Of a stretch of 64,000 nt of DNA, positions 27,890-36,003 are shown one piece after another. The DNA comes from Lactobacillaceae bacterium L1_55_11 (lineage in GTDB: Bacteria > Bacillota > Bacilli > Lactobacillales > Lactobacillaceae): the NCBI GenBank assembly GCA_029433155.1, contig JAQYTT010000001.1, forward strand, positions 124,001 through 188,000. Reading direction: 5' to 3'. Each line of letters starts with the position of its first letter. Position 1 is the first letter of the stretch. A program made the translations under genes and the position numbers. Under the pieces are notes generated by a model that made no database searches, was not told the DNA's origin, and saw only the letters and a program-made list of their open reading frames with translations.

Positions 27890-28762
27890 ATGTCCAAATC
27901 AATTGATATTGGTAGTCCAACCCGGACCCAGGCCATCTTAAATGAGTACGGTTTGCGGGCTAAGAAGAAGCTGGGCCAGAATTTTTTGACCGACGGTAAT
28001 GTCTTGGCCCATATCGTCGACACGGCGGCAGTTACTGATTCGGACCTGGTGGTTGAGATTGGACCCGGCATCGGGGCCCTAACTGAGCACCTGGCCCGTC
28101 AAGCCCGGGACGTTTTAGCAGTGGAAGTTGACCCCCAGATGATTGAGGTGCTGGATGAGACTATGCTGCCTTACCAAAACGTCCACGTGGTCGAGGCCGA
28201 TGTCTTAAAAACCAACCTGGCTGACCTAGCCCAGACAGCCTTTGGTCAGGCGGGCCCCTTAAAAATCGTTGCTAACCTGCCTTACTACATCACCACGCCA
28301 ATCTTGATGCACCTCCTGGCGGCCGGCTTGGACTGGACAAACATGGTGGTGATGATGCAAAAGGAAGTGGCTGAACGCCTGTCGGCCCCGGTTGGTAGCA
28401 AGGAATACGGTGTCTTGACCCTGATGCTGGCCTACTATGCCCGGGCCGAACTGGCCTTTATCGTGCCGGCCCGTTCCTTTAGCCCAGCACCCAGGGTGGA
28501 TAGTGCCGTCGTCAAGTTAGTGCCGATTAGGGACGGTGAGACGGTTGAGAATCCAAGCGCCCTCTTTGACCTGATTAAGGCCTGCTTTGCCCACCGGCGC
28601 AAGAGCTTGTGGAACAACTTATTGCAACGTTATGGGAAGGCTCCGGACACCAAGGAACGCCTGACTGCGGCCTTGTCCCAGGCCGAAATTGACCCAGGAA
28701 TCCGGGCTGAACGGTTAACCCTAGCCGACTTTATCCGGCTCTACCGGGCGGTACAGGCTTAA
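27890..28762 (+). CDS. rsmA: 16S rRNA dimethyladenosine methyltransferase (KsgA)
   Basis: Dimethylates two adjacent adenines in helix 45 of 16S rRNA. The 290-residue protein has KKKLGQNFLTD, the SAM-binding motif VVEIGPGIGALTEHL, catalytic NLPYYITTPILMHLL and the C-terminal SFSPAPRVDSAVVKL and FAHRRKSLWNNL. No gap from rnmV. Loss of this modification gives kasugamycin resistance in known species. Confidence 0.96.
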   Translation: MSKSIDIGSPTRTQAILNEYGLRAKKKLGQNFLTDGNVLAHIVDTAAVTDSDLVVEIGPGIGALTEHLARQARDVLAVEVDPQMIEVLDETMLPYQNVHVVEADVLKTNLADLAQTAFGQAGPLKIVANLPYYITTPILMHLLAAGLDWTNMVVMMQKEVAERLSAPVGSKEYGVLTLMLAYYARAELAFIVPARSFSPAPRVDSAVVKLVPIRDGETVENPSALFDLIKACFAHRRKSLWNNLLQRYGKAPDTKERLTAALSQAEIDPGIRAERLTLADFIRLYRAVQA

Positions 28763-28766
28763 ACAG

Positions 28767-28807
28767 TTGTCAATTAGGCATAGTTGACAAGTGCGAAGGC
28801 CTAAATT
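28767..28807 (+). repeat. Overlapping inverted repeats between rsmA and veg
   Basis: TTGTCAA (28767-28773) and TTGACAA (28784-28790) form a seven-base inverted repeat. The overlapping TTAGGC (28774-28779) can instead pair with GCCTAA (28799-28804). There is no T run, so it is not a standard terminator. It lies just upstream of the veg promoter, suggesting an operator or rsmA 3' structure. Confidence 0.4.
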
Positions 28808-28835
28808 TGAGAAAAATTTAATATTGTGCTAAAAT
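28807..28835 (+). promoter_or_regulatory. Promoter of veg
   Basis: TTGAGA (28807-28812), 17-base spacer ending in TGC, and TAAAAT (28830-28835). The TG-n extended -10 agrees with the strong expression known for veg. Confidence 0.75.
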
Positions 28836-28869
28836 GGTATATGTCCTTACGCGAAAGGTGGAGTACTAA

Positions 28870-29103
28870 ATGCCAACGAATTTAGCAGATATAAAATCCC
28901 AGCTGGAGGCTCACGTAGGTGAAGAGGTCACGGTCGTATCACAGGCCGGCCGCAAGAAGGTAACGGAACGTTCAGGAATTTTGCGTTCAACCTTTCCCTC
29001 CCTCTTCGTCGTCGAATTGAATGATGAGACACGTTTTGACCGGGCATCTTATAGTTATACCGATATCTTAACGAAGAATGTCGCTATTACTTTTGCTGAC
29101 TAG
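28870..29103 (+). CDS. veg: Veg family protein
   Basis: A 77-residue protein of the Veg family: LADIKSQLEAHVGEEV, VVSQAGRKKVTERSGILRSTFPSLFVVEL and YTDILTKNVAITF. In Bacillus Veg stimulates biofilm formation through SinR and is encoded next to ksgA, as here. It is monocistronic, with its own promoter and a strong terminator. Confidence 0.95.
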   Translation: MPTNLADIKSQLEAHVGEEVTVVSQAGRKKVTERSGILRSTFPSLFVVELNDETRFDRASYSYTDILTKNVAITFAD

Positions 29104-29115
29104 CAGCTGTTGTCA

Positions 29116-29143
29116 AAAAAGCCCCCAAAGGGGCTTTTTTTTA
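29116..29143 (+). terminator. Terminator after veg
   Basis: AAAAAAGCCCC-CAAA-GGGGCTTTTTTTT, a perfect GC-rich stem with a long T run. Confidence 0.92.
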
Positions 29144-29182
29144 TCAAGAAAATGAAGCAGATTTATGCAGTGAGGCAAAGCG

Positions 29183-30043
29183 ATGAATAAGCAGGTCTTG
29201 TACGCCGTGCTGACTCTGGCCCTGATTCCAATCGGTTGTGCCCTGGTTGCTTGGCATATCCTGGCCCATCCGGCGACGGTCCAATCAGCCCGGGTCCGGG
29301 TGGTGAGCGATAACTGGGCCCTGACCAGTTTAACAACCAGTCTAGCTGGTAAGCGTACGCAGATTGATACTTTTACTGGACCCATTAATAGCGGTCATGA
29401 ACAAAATCGGCTCCAAGAGGCTGAGCTGGTGTTGGCGGCTGGCCACCAGGATGAACTGATTAGCAAGGTGGACCAGTGGACCCTAAAACCTAAAATCACG
29501 ATTGCCAGTGATTACCAGGAGCCAGCTGGCCCCAATGTCCCCTGGTTAGATCCAGACTTCACCAAGCGCCTCACCGGGGCGCTAACGGATGATTTGGCTG
29601 ATGTCGACCCGCATAGCCGGGATACTTACTTACAGAAACGGACCAAGGTTAATCAGACCCTGGCTCAGTCGATTAAGGTTAAGGATCAGATTAAAGGGGT
29701 GGCCCAGGGGCAAACTTACCTGAACCTGGGGAACCGGGATTGGACTGACTTGGGTTTCTTGGGCTTGAAAAAGCTGAGTCAGCCCAGTCCGGACCAGTGG
29801 GATGATGATGCCTGGAATAACTTTAATACCGCCTTATCCCAGGGCCAGGTCAAATTCCTATTAATTAACCAGGACAGTGCTCGCAGTGCTAATGGTCAGC
29901 TGGTCCTAGCCCAAGCCGCTCAGGTCGGGGTGCCAACCCTGATTTGGCAGGACTATGGTAGCGGTTCAACTAGTTTTTTGAACTGGCAGTTGCAGAAGCT
30001 GAAGTTGATTCAAACCACCCTTGATGGGACAAAGAAGGAATAA
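29183..30043 (+). CDS. ZnuA-like metal ABC transporter binding protein, altered ligands
   Basis: A 286-residue extracytoplasmic protein of the cluster 9 (zinc/manganese) solute-binding family, judged by its fold pattern (WALTSLTTSLAG, GHEQN, PWLDPDFTKRLTGALTDDLADVDP, FLLINQD) and by the ATPase and permease that follow. The first ligand His is kept in GHEQ. The other usual ligands appear changed: DPHVWLDP is PNVPWLDP, the SHDAFGY region reads GNRDWTDLG, and the later acidic ligand region reads LINQDS. A hydrophobic N-terminus contains IPIGC (Cys19), a weak lipobox. Substrate is therefore uncertain. Confidence 0.75.
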   Translation: MNKQVLYAVLTLALIPIGCALVAWHILAHPATVQSARVRVVSDNWALTSLTTSLAGKRTQIDTFTGPINSGHEQNRLQEAELVLAAGHQDELISKVDQWTLKPKITIASDYQEPAGPNVPWLDPDFTKRLTGALTDDLADVDPHSRDTYLQKRTKVNQTLAQSIKVKDQIKGVAQGQTYLNLGNRDWTDLGFLGLKKLSQPSPDQWDDDAWNNFNTALSQGQVKFLLINQDSARSANGQLVLAQAAQVGVPTLIWQDYGSGSTSFLNWQLQKLKLIQTTLDGTKKE

Positions 30044-30046
30044 ATT

Positions 30047-30736
30047 ATGGTGACAATTGCAGCCCGTGATTTGGGTATCCGCTACGGCAAGACCAGTATT
30101 TTGTCGGATGTTAATTTTCAAATTCATTCTGAGGCCTTCGTGGTCATTTTAGGGGATAACGGGGCCGGGAAAACCAGTCTGATTCGCACGATTTTAGGGC
30201 AAACCCAACCTAGTACTGGGACGTTAACCGTCCAGGCCCAAAAGATTGGCTACGTACCTCAATTTCGGTCGATTTCGGCCGACTATCCGCTCAGTGTCCG
30301 CGACTTTGTCGGTCTCGGCTTTAATCAGCCAGGTCGGCTCTGGTTCAATGCCCAAGAAAAGGCAGCGATTCAGGCGGCCATTAAACAGGTGGATTTAACT
30401 GACCTAGCCAATCACCGTTTAGGCCTGTCTTCAGGTGGGCAAAAGCAGCGGGCCTTTGTCGCCCAGGCCCTGGCCCAAGAACCAGATCTCTTAATTTTGG
30501 ATGAGCCAACGGCGAGTCTAGACGAGAAGCACAGTCTCGCCCTGGTAAAAATGGTGCGCCGCTTGCAACAGGAGCGGGGGCTGACGGTTTTGTGGATTAC
30601 CCATGATACCCAGTGGATTAACGACTATGCCGATGACTATCTCTGGTTGGCCAACGGTGACCTCAAGCAGGGTAAGATTGCTGATTTAGCGCAGGATGTG
30701 CCCGTTGGTCACCGCCAGGAGGTGAACCATGTTTGA
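30047..30736 (+). CDS. Metal-type ABC transporter ATPase (ZnuC/MntB-like)
   Basis: A 229-residue cytoplasmic ATPase: Walker A GDNGAGKTSL, Q-loop YVPQFRS, signature LSSGGQKQRAFVAQAL, Walker B LLILDEPTASLD and the THD H-loop. The PQFRS-type Q-loop region is typical of zinc/manganese importers. It lies between the binding protein and permease, with the next start overlapping by eight bases. Confidence 0.9.
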   Translation: MVTIAARDLGIRYGKTSILSDVNFQIHSEAFVVILGDNGAGKTSLIRTILGQTQPSTGTLTVQAQKIGYVPQFRSISADYPLSVRDFVGLGFNQPGRLWFNAQEKAAIQAAIKQVDLTDLANHRLGLSSGGQKQRAFVAQALAQEPDLLILDEPTASLDEKHSLALVKMVRRLQQERGLTVLWITHDTQWINDYADDYLWLANGDLKQGKIADLAQDVPVGHRQEVNHV

Positions 30737-31520
30737 ATATAGCTTTATGCAAAACGCCTTTATGGCGGGCACTGTGGTCAGTATCGTAGCGGCAGTAGTG
30801 GGGACCTTCGTGGTTGCGCGTAACTACGCCTTTTTGACCCACTCATTGAGTGAAATTGGTTTTGCCGGGGCTGCCTTTGGCTTTTGGATTGGCTGGCCAC
30901 CGCTCTTAGGGATGATGGCGGCCACCTTTTTGTCGTCCCTGTCAATTGGGGCCTTGGATTCCCGCTATACCAAGCGGGATAACGTGACCAGTGCGGTTTC
31001 AGCCCTAGCAATTGGATTAGGTATCTTATTTTTAGCCCTGGGACATACAGCAACCAGCGCCGCGACCGGAATTCTCTTTGGTTCGGTGCTGGGCATTAGC
31101 CATTTTGACCTCTTGGTCTTACTGGCGCTGGCCCTGGTGGTCTTGCTAGTGATGCTGGTTGACTACCGGCCCCTGCGTCAGTTGGCCTTTGACGAGGCGG
31201 GTATCTACCGTGATAGTTGGTCAGTCCGGATTACCAAGTACCTCTTTTTGGCCGTGATTGCCTTAACGGTTAGTATTTCGGCCCAGCTAGTCGGCTCACT
31301 GTTAATCTTTGTTTTGATTACCCTGCCGGCCGCCAGTGCCAAGTACTGGGTGACCGGGGTGGCCCGGCTGATGGGCGTGGCGGTCGCCTTCGCCCTCTTT
31401 GGGACCTGGATGGGTCTGACCCTGGCCTATTTGACCAACCTGCCGACCAGTTTCTTCATCGCGACCATTGAGGTGGTCATTTATCTCCTATCCCTGTGGA
31501 GTTTCCGCCAGCGGGCCTGA
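30729..31520 (+). CDS. Metal-type ABC transporter permease (ZnuB/MntC-like)
   Basis: A 263-residue membrane protein of the ABC-3 permease family with about eight helices. Recognisable elements are the N-terminal FMQNAFMAGTVVSIVAAVVGTFVVARNYAFLTHSLSEIGFAGAA block and the later LVGSLLIFVLITLPAASA. It forms the channel for the preceding ATPase and binding protein. The gene ends about 30 bases before the PurBox-like site of purR; I see no clear terminator between. Confidence 0.9.
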   Translation: MFEYSFMQNAFMAGTVVSIVAAVVGTFVVARNYAFLTHSLSEIGFAGAAFGFWIGWPPLLGMMAATFLSSLSIGALDSRYTKRDNVTSAVSALAIGLGILFLALGHTATSAATGILFGSVLGISHFDLLVLLALALVVLLVMLVDYRPLRQLAFDEAGIYRDSWSVRITKYLFLAVIALTVSISAQLVGSLLIFVLITLPAASAKYWVTGVARLMGVAVAFALFGTWMGLTLAYLTNLPTSFFIATIEVVIYLLSLWSFRQRA

Positions 31521-31545
31521 AGAGGGACTGAAGATACCTGGCTAA

Positions 31546-31558
31546 ATGCCGAACGTTC
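31546..31558 (+). promoter_or_regulatory. PurBox-like site upstream of purR
   Basis: AATGCCGAACGTT matches the Gram-positive PurBox (A-W-W-W-CCGAAC-W-W-T) at 11 of 13 positions, with the CCGAAC core intact at 31549-31554. It overlaps a palindrome CGAACGTTCG, so a reverse box with one core mismatch is also present. It sits near the -35 region of purR, consistent with autoregulation. Confidence 0.5.
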
Positions 31559-31576
31559 GTTTTTCTAAACAAATCG

Positions 31577-31585
31577 TGGTATAAT
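31577..31585 (+). promoter_or_regulatory. Extended -10 promoter of purR-glmU
   Basis: TGGTATAAT at 31577-31585. The -35 region is weak and coincides with the PurBox-like palindrome. Confidence 0.6.
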
Positions 31586-31642
31586 TTTTCCTAATGTAAA
31601 CAAGTAAAAGGGGGATGCTCGCTAGGCGAGTGTTGCACAAAA

Positions 31643-32482
31643 ATGAAAACAAGACGCTCTGATCGATTGGTAGACATGGGACGCTACCTACTGGAAAATC
31701 CACGGGAGTTAGTTTCCCTGTCTTTTTTTTCGGACCGCTACCAATCAGCTAAGTCCTCAATTTCAGAGGACCTAGCCATTATTAAGCGCACTTACGAAGA
31801 GCGGGGGACCGGTCTAATTAAGACCGTACCCGGTGCCGCTGGTGGGGTTCGCTTTGTTCCTTACATGGAACCAGCCGAGGCCCAGGAATTTATTGCCGAA
31901 ATCCAGACCCTGGTGAGTGATGACGACCGGGTTTTGCCTGGTGGGTACGTTTACCTTTCTGATTTATTGGGCAGTCCCCGGATTCTCCGGCAGGCTGGCC
32001 GACTCATCACCAGTCAGTACCTGGACACGCCGATTGATGCAGTTATGACCGCGGCTACCAAGGGGGTGCCCCTGGCTCAAGCTGTCGCTAACCAGCTCAA
32101 CGTGCCCTTTGTGATTGTCCGTGACGATGCTAAGGTCACCGAGGGTCCGATGGTTTCGGTCAATTACCTAACTGGTTCTTCCAAGCGGGTTGAAAAAATG
32201 GCCCTGTCTCGTCGTTCCCTTAAACCCGGTTCCCGGGTCTTGATTGTTGATGACTTCATGAAGGCCGGTGGTACCATTCAGGGGATGCAAACCCTGGTCC
32301 GCGAGTTTGAAGGCACTGTGGTCGGTACGGCAGTCTTTGCCGAGGGTCGCTCCACGGTGCGTTTGCTAGATGACTTCACGGCCCTCTTGCACGTGGAAAC
32401 CAACTTGGACAGTGGGCAGCCAATCTTAGTACAGCCCGGTAACTACGCTGAGGAAATTTATGGTCAAGGAGAGGCCCAATGA
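31643..32482 (+). CDS. purR: Purine operon repressor PurR
   Basis: A 279-residue Gram-positive PurR: an N-terminal winged-helix domain (RRSDRLVDMGRYLLENP, SISEDLAIIKRTY) and a phosphoribosyltransferase-like domain with the PRPP-binding loop VLIVDDFMKAGGT. PRPP binding weakens DNA binding, so purine genes are expressed when purines are scarce. The family start (MKTRRSDRLVDM) is ATG 31643, but the only good ribosome-binding site, AAGGGGG, ends at 31614, 28 bases upstream, with a small hairpin CTCGC-TAG-GCGAG (31618-31630) between. Overlaps glmU by four bases. Confidence 0.95.
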   Translation: MKTRRSDRLVDMGRYLLENPRELVSLSFFSDRYQSAKSSISEDLAIIKRTYEERGTGLIKTVPGAAGGVRFVPYMEPAEAQEFIAEIQTLVSDDDRVLPGGYVYLSDLLGSPRILRQAGRLITSQYLDTPIDAVMTAATKGVPLAQAVANQLNVPFVIVRDDAKVTEGPMVSVNYLTGSSKRVEKMALSRRSLKPGSRVLIVDDFMKAGGTIQGMQTLVREFEGTVVGTAVFAEGRSTVRLLDDFTALLHVETNLDSGQPILVQPGNYAEEIYGQGEAQ

Positions 32483-33864
32483 GTGAGAAGGATGTCAATG
32501 TAATTGTTTTAGCGGCTGGGAACGGTTCCCGGATGCGTTCTAACCTACCCAAGGTCTTACACAACGTGGCTGGTAAGGCCATGATTGACTGGGTGTTGGA
32601 TGCCGTTTCACCGCTTAATCCCGCTCAGCTGATTACGATTACCGGAGTCGGCGCCCAGGCCGTTAAGGCCCACGTCGGTGACCGCAGTGACTTTGTTACC
32701 CAGGAGCAACAGCTTGGGACCGGCCATGCTGTCCAGCAGGCCTATCCTAAGTTAAAAAATAGCCAGGGCGTCACCCTGATTATGGCTGGTGATACGCCCA
32801 TGTTTCGGACCGAAACCCTGGCCGACCTGGTGGCAGAACACCAGCGTTCCAACAGTGCGGTTACGGTCTTAACCGCCCTAGCTGAGGATCCAACCGGTTA
32901 TGGCCGGATTGTCCGCGGTGATGATGGCTCCGTCTTAAAGATCGTTGAACAAAAGGATGCCAGCGTAACTGAGCGTCGGATTCGTGAAATTAACACCGGG
33001 GTTTACGTCTTTGATAACCAATTGCTCTTTGATGCTTTGACCCGGGTGAAAAACGACAATGTCCAGAGTGAATTCTACCTGCCAGATACCTTGGATATCC
33101 TCCGTCAGGCTGGTCACACGATTCGGGCCCACCAGCTGCATGATTTCACTGAATCACTGGGTGTTAACGACCGGGTGGCCCTGGCCGTGGCCAATGAAAC
33201 TATGTTCCAGCGGATTAACCGCCAGCACATGTTAAACGGGGTGGAACTGGTTGACCCTAAAAACACCTATATCGACGCTGGGGTCGTGATTGGCCAAGAT
33301 ACCTTGGTTGAACCCGGTGTGACCATCCAGGGCCAAACCGTGATTGGCGCTGATAGCACCATTACCCATGGCTCGCGCATCTTGGATAGTCAGATTGGTG
33401 ACCGGACGACGGTGACCGATTCTCAAATTGAGGCCTCAGTGGTAGGGGATGACGTGACCATCGGTCCTTACGCGCACTTACGGCCAAATGCCGAATTGGC
33501 CGACAAGGTTCACATCGGCAATTACGTGGAAGTCAAGAGCGCTCAGATTGGCGAGGCCAGCAAGGTTGGTCATCTGACTTACGTTGGGAATGCCACGGTT
33601 GGTAAGGACGTCAACATTGGTGCCGGTACCATCTTTGTTAACTATGACGGCGTGCATAAGTTCCACACCGAAGTTGGGGACCGGGCCTTTATTGGGTCCA
33701 ATACCAAAATTATTGCTCCGGTTAAAATTGGGGATGAAGCCATTACGGCGGCGGGTTCAACCATTACCGATGACGTGCCCGAGCATGCCATGGGAATTGC
33801 CCGTGGCCGCCAGCAAAACAAGGCCGATTTCTGGGATCGGATGCCCCATAAAAAGGACAGCTAA
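32479..33864 (+). CDS. glmU: Bifunctional GlcNAc-1-P uridyltransferase / GlcN-1-P acetyltransferase
   Basis: Makes UDP-GlcNAc for peptidoglycan. The N-terminal uridyltransferase has VIVLAAGNGSRMRSNLPKVLHNVAG and the C-terminal half is a left-handed beta helix of hexapeptide repeats with RPNAELADKVHIGNYVEVK and GHLTYVGNATVG. At 461 residues it is full length. ATG 32479 overlaps the purR stop. The purR-glmU order is conserved in Bacillota. Its stop codon lies in the loop of the terminator. Confidence 0.97.
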   Translation: MSEKDVNVIVLAAGNGSRMRSNLPKVLHNVAGKAMIDWVLDAVSPLNPAQLITITGVGAQAVKAHVGDRSDFVTQEQQLGTGHAVQQAYPKLKNSQGVTLIMAGDTPMFRTETLADLVAEHQRSNSAVTVLTALAEDPTGYGRIVRGDDGSVLKIVEQKDASVTERRIREINTGVYVFDNQLLFDALTRVKNDNVQSEFYLPDTLDILRQAGHTIRAHQLHDFTESLGVNDRVALAVANETMFQRINRQHMLNGVELVDPKNTYIDAGVVIGQDTLVEPGVTIQGQTVIGADSTITHGSRILDSQIGDRTTVTDSQIEASVVGDDVTIGPYAHLRPNAELADKVHIGNYVEVKSAQIGEASKVGHLTYVGNATVGKDVNIGAGTIFVNYDGVHKFHTEVGDRAFIGSNTKIIAPVKIGDEAITAAGSTITDDVPEHAMGIARGRQQNKADFWDRMPHKKDS

Positions 33865-33877
33865 GCTGTCCTTTTTT
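33850..33877 (+). terminator. Terminator of purR-glmU
   Basis: AAAAAGGACAGC-TAA-GCTGTCCTTTTTT: the loop is the glmU stop codon itself. Confidence 0.9.
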
Positions 33878-33956
33878 ATTAGCTTTTGTGTTAGTATGTA
33901 AGTAGTTTCAATTATGTATTTTATGAAGTAGACCAATATGGCCAAAGGAGTTAAAG

Positions 33957-34559
33957 ATGACCAAGAAAGTTTGGGCAATTATCATCGCTGTTGTGGTGGT
34001 TATTGCAATTGGTGCAGGGATTTACTTTGGTAATTCACACGGAAAGAAGGAGGGTAGTATGGGTTCAACCAATTCAGATAAAATGTCGATGTCAATGTCT
34101 TCAGGCCACGATATGTCCAGTGGCAGCATGAGTATGAACATGGACATGCAGCTACCTACTAACCTGCCAGATGCCCAGGACCCTAAGTACAAGGTCGGCG
34201 ATAAAATTACCTTAAAGGCAAAGCACATGGATGGCATGTATAATTCTAAGGGAACCATCGCCGGGGCCTATGATACGAAGCTCTATGCCGTCGACTTTAC
34301 TCCAACGACTGGTGGTAGTGAGGTCAAGGACCACAAGTGGTTAACCAAGATTGACTTCAAGAATCGGAAGGACAGCTATAAGGTTGGGGACGAAGTAACC
34401 TTAGACAGTGACCACATGTCTGGTATGAAGGGGGCTAAGGCTAAGATTGTCCAGGTCGTTAACGGACCAGCCTATGCGGTTAACTATCAACCAACCACTG
34501 GTGGCAGTGAGGTTAAGAACCATCTCTACCTTGACCAAGACGAAATTGAAGCTCGCTAA
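33957..34559 (+). CDS. YdhK family protein with two DUF1541 repeats, Met/His-rich
   Basis: A 200-residue exported protein: one N-terminal hydrophobic helix (residues about 5-25), then a Met/Ser/His-rich linker (DKMSMSMSSGHDMSSGSMSMNMDM), then two DUF1541 repeats beginning YKVGDKITLKAKHMDGM and YKVGDEVTLDSDHMSGM. Each repeat ends in PTTGGSEVK(D/N)H. The methionine-rich linker is the kind of segment that binds Cu(I) in other proteins, and YdhK proteins are often near copper genes; metal binding here is inference. AAAGGAG precedes ATG 33957. A flavin disulphide oxidoreductase gene follows 25 bases later, probably in the same transcript. Confidence 0.85.
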   Translation: MTKKVWAIIIAVVVVIAIGAGIYFGNSHGKKEGSMGSTNSDKMSMSMSSGHDMSSGSMSMNMDMQLPTNLPDAQDPKYKVGDKITLKAKHMDGMYNSKGTIAGAYDTKLYAVDFTPTTGGSEVKDHKWLTKIDFKNRKDSYKVGDEVTLDSDHMSGMKGAKAKIVQVVNGPAYAVNYQPTTGGSEVKNHLYLDQDEIEAR

Positions 34560-34584
34560 GACAGATTAATTAAAGGAGAAGGAC

Positions 34585-35928
34585 ATGGATTTTTCAGTGC
34601 TCTATATTGGTAGCGGTCAGGCTACCTGGAACGGTGCCGTGCCACTAGCCAAAAGTGGCGTCAAGGTTGGCGTTATTGAGGAAAGTCAGTACGGTGGGGT
34701 TTGCTCAAACAAGGGTTGTAACGCCAAGATTATCCTCGACAAGCCCCTGGAACTAGTCGACGCCACTCGTCGTCTGCAAGGCCGCGGCCTAGACGGGGTA
34801 CCGGCCGTCAACTGGGAAGATTTGATGGCCCATAAGCACGAGCTGATTGTGCCCCAGGACAGCCATGGTAAGGAACGCCTGGTTGACGCCGGCATTACGA
34901 CCATTAATGGCCACGCCGAGTTTGTGGACGCTCATACGGTTAGTGTTGATGGGCAGCACTACACGGCTGATCAAATCGTGATTGCGACCGGGTTGCGGCC
35001 CCACCGGCTAAATATTCCGGGCGCTGAGCACTTTCATGACAGCACCGATTTCTTATCCCTGGCCCACATGCCTAAGCACATGACCATCCTAGGTGGTGGT
35101 TTTGTGGCGATTGAGTTTGCCACGATTGCTAACGCGGTTGGTGCCCAGGTCGATGTGATTACCCGTGGTAACCGGATTTTGAAACAGTTCCCAGCTGAGT
35201 ACGTTGCCCAGGTGAAGGCTGACTTGAAAAACCGGGGTGTCCGCTTTATTCCAGATATGTCGATTGAGGCGGCTGAGCCAACTGAGGATGGTCAACTAGC
35301 TTTGACTGGTCCCCGTGAATTTAGTCTGACGACCGACTATGTCTTAGATGCCACTGGTCGGATTCCTAACCATGACCAACTTAACTTGGACGCAGTCGGA
35401 GTTAAGACCGTAGCCGATGGTATTCCGGTCAACGACTACCTGCAGACTAATGTGGAGAATATCTATGTTTCTGGGGATGCCATTTCCAAGACCATTCCGA
35501 AGTTGACGCCAACGGCGGCCTTTGAGTCCCGTTACCTGGCTGCCCGCTTCATGGGTAAGAATGACCAGCCAATCAAGTATCCGGCCATTAGTGAGATTGT
35601 CTTTACCTCACCCCGGATTGCCCAGGTTGGCGTTAAGTTGGACGAGGCCAAGGCTAATCCAGATAAGTATGACATTACTGAAGCCAGTTATGACGGTGAC
35701 TGGTACCGTCAAATTGAAAATGAAAACGGGGCCAAGTTATCGCTGATTTTTGACCGGACCAGTGACCAGCTAGTGGGTGCGGCTGAGATTTCTCACGAGG
35801 CAGAGAGCACAATTAATGGCCTGCTGCCATACATCCAGTTCAAGTTGAACCGGAGTCAGCTCAATGACTTGATTTACCTCTTTCCATCAATCGAGTACAC
35901 TACCCAGCGGCGGTTACCATTGGTTTAA
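34585..35928 (+). CDS. FAD/NAD(P)-dependent pyridine nucleotide-disulphide oxidoreductase
   Basis: A 447-residue flavoprotein of the glutathione/mercuric reductase and lipoamide dehydrogenase family. It has YIGSGQATW for FAD, a redox pair Cys40/Cys45 in GVCSNKGC, the second nucleotide motif ILGGGFVAIEFA, FAD segment VSGDA and a C-terminal dimerisation domain. The family HPTxxE catalytic His is replaced: the C-terminus reads FPSIEY (Phe433, Glu437). The His-Glu relay is thus lost, while the disulphide is kept. The substrate is unknown; the upstream Met/His-rich protein hints at metal or thiol stress. Two cysteines here stand out in a cysteine-poor proteome. Confidence 0.88.
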   Translation: MDFSVLYIGSGQATWNGAVPLAKSGVKVGVIEESQYGGVCSNKGCNAKIILDKPLELVDATRRLQGRGLDGVPAVNWEDLMAHKHELIVPQDSHGKERLVDAGITTINGHAEFVDAHTVSVDGQHYTADQIVIATGLRPHRLNIPGAEHFHDSTDFLSLAHMPKHMTILGGGFVAIEFATIANAVGAQVDVITRGNRILKQFPAEYVAQVKADLKNRGVRFIPDMSIEAAEPTEDGQLALTGPREFSLTTDYVLDATGRIPNHDQLNLDAVGVKTVADGIPVNDYLQTNVENIYVSGDAISKTIPKLTPTAAFESRYLAARFMGKNDQPIKYPAISEIVFTSPRIAQVGVKLDEAKANPDKYDITEASYDGDWYRQIENENGAKLSLIFDRTSDQLVGAAEISHEAESTINGLLPYIQFKLNRSQLNDLIYLFPSIEYTTQRRLPLV

Positions 35929-35957
35929 GGGACAAAAGATAGTATTATTAAATAAAT

Positions 35958-35986
35958 TGCGGTGCAGCTGTAGTTGCACCGCTTTT
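35958..35986 (+). terminator. Terminator after the oxidoreductase gene
   Basis: GCGGTGCA (35959-35966) pairs with TGCACCGC (35975-35982), followed by TTTT. The T run is short, and the following gene's ribosome-binding site begins 10 bases later, so some read-through is likely. Confidence 0.65.
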
Positions 35987-36003
35987 CATTTAAAGGAGTA
36001 AGT

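Noticed and set aside
31551-31560. LexA/SOS box at the CGAACGTTCG palindrome before purR
   Set aside because: A Gram-positive LexA box needs a four-base spacer between the GAAC and GTTC halves; here they abut, and the flank fits a PurBox.
31615-31662. Short leader peptide frame (MLARRVLHKN...) after AAGGGGG before purR
   Set aside because: The ribosome-binding sequence abuts the ATG with no spacer, so initiation there is unlikely, and the peptide has no attenuation-type codon run.
35935-35965. Promoter (TATTAT) before the hairpin, making it an attenuator of the 36004 gene
   Set aside because: No -35 element at proper spacing and no conserved aptamer; a plain terminator after the oxidoreductase is the simpler reading.
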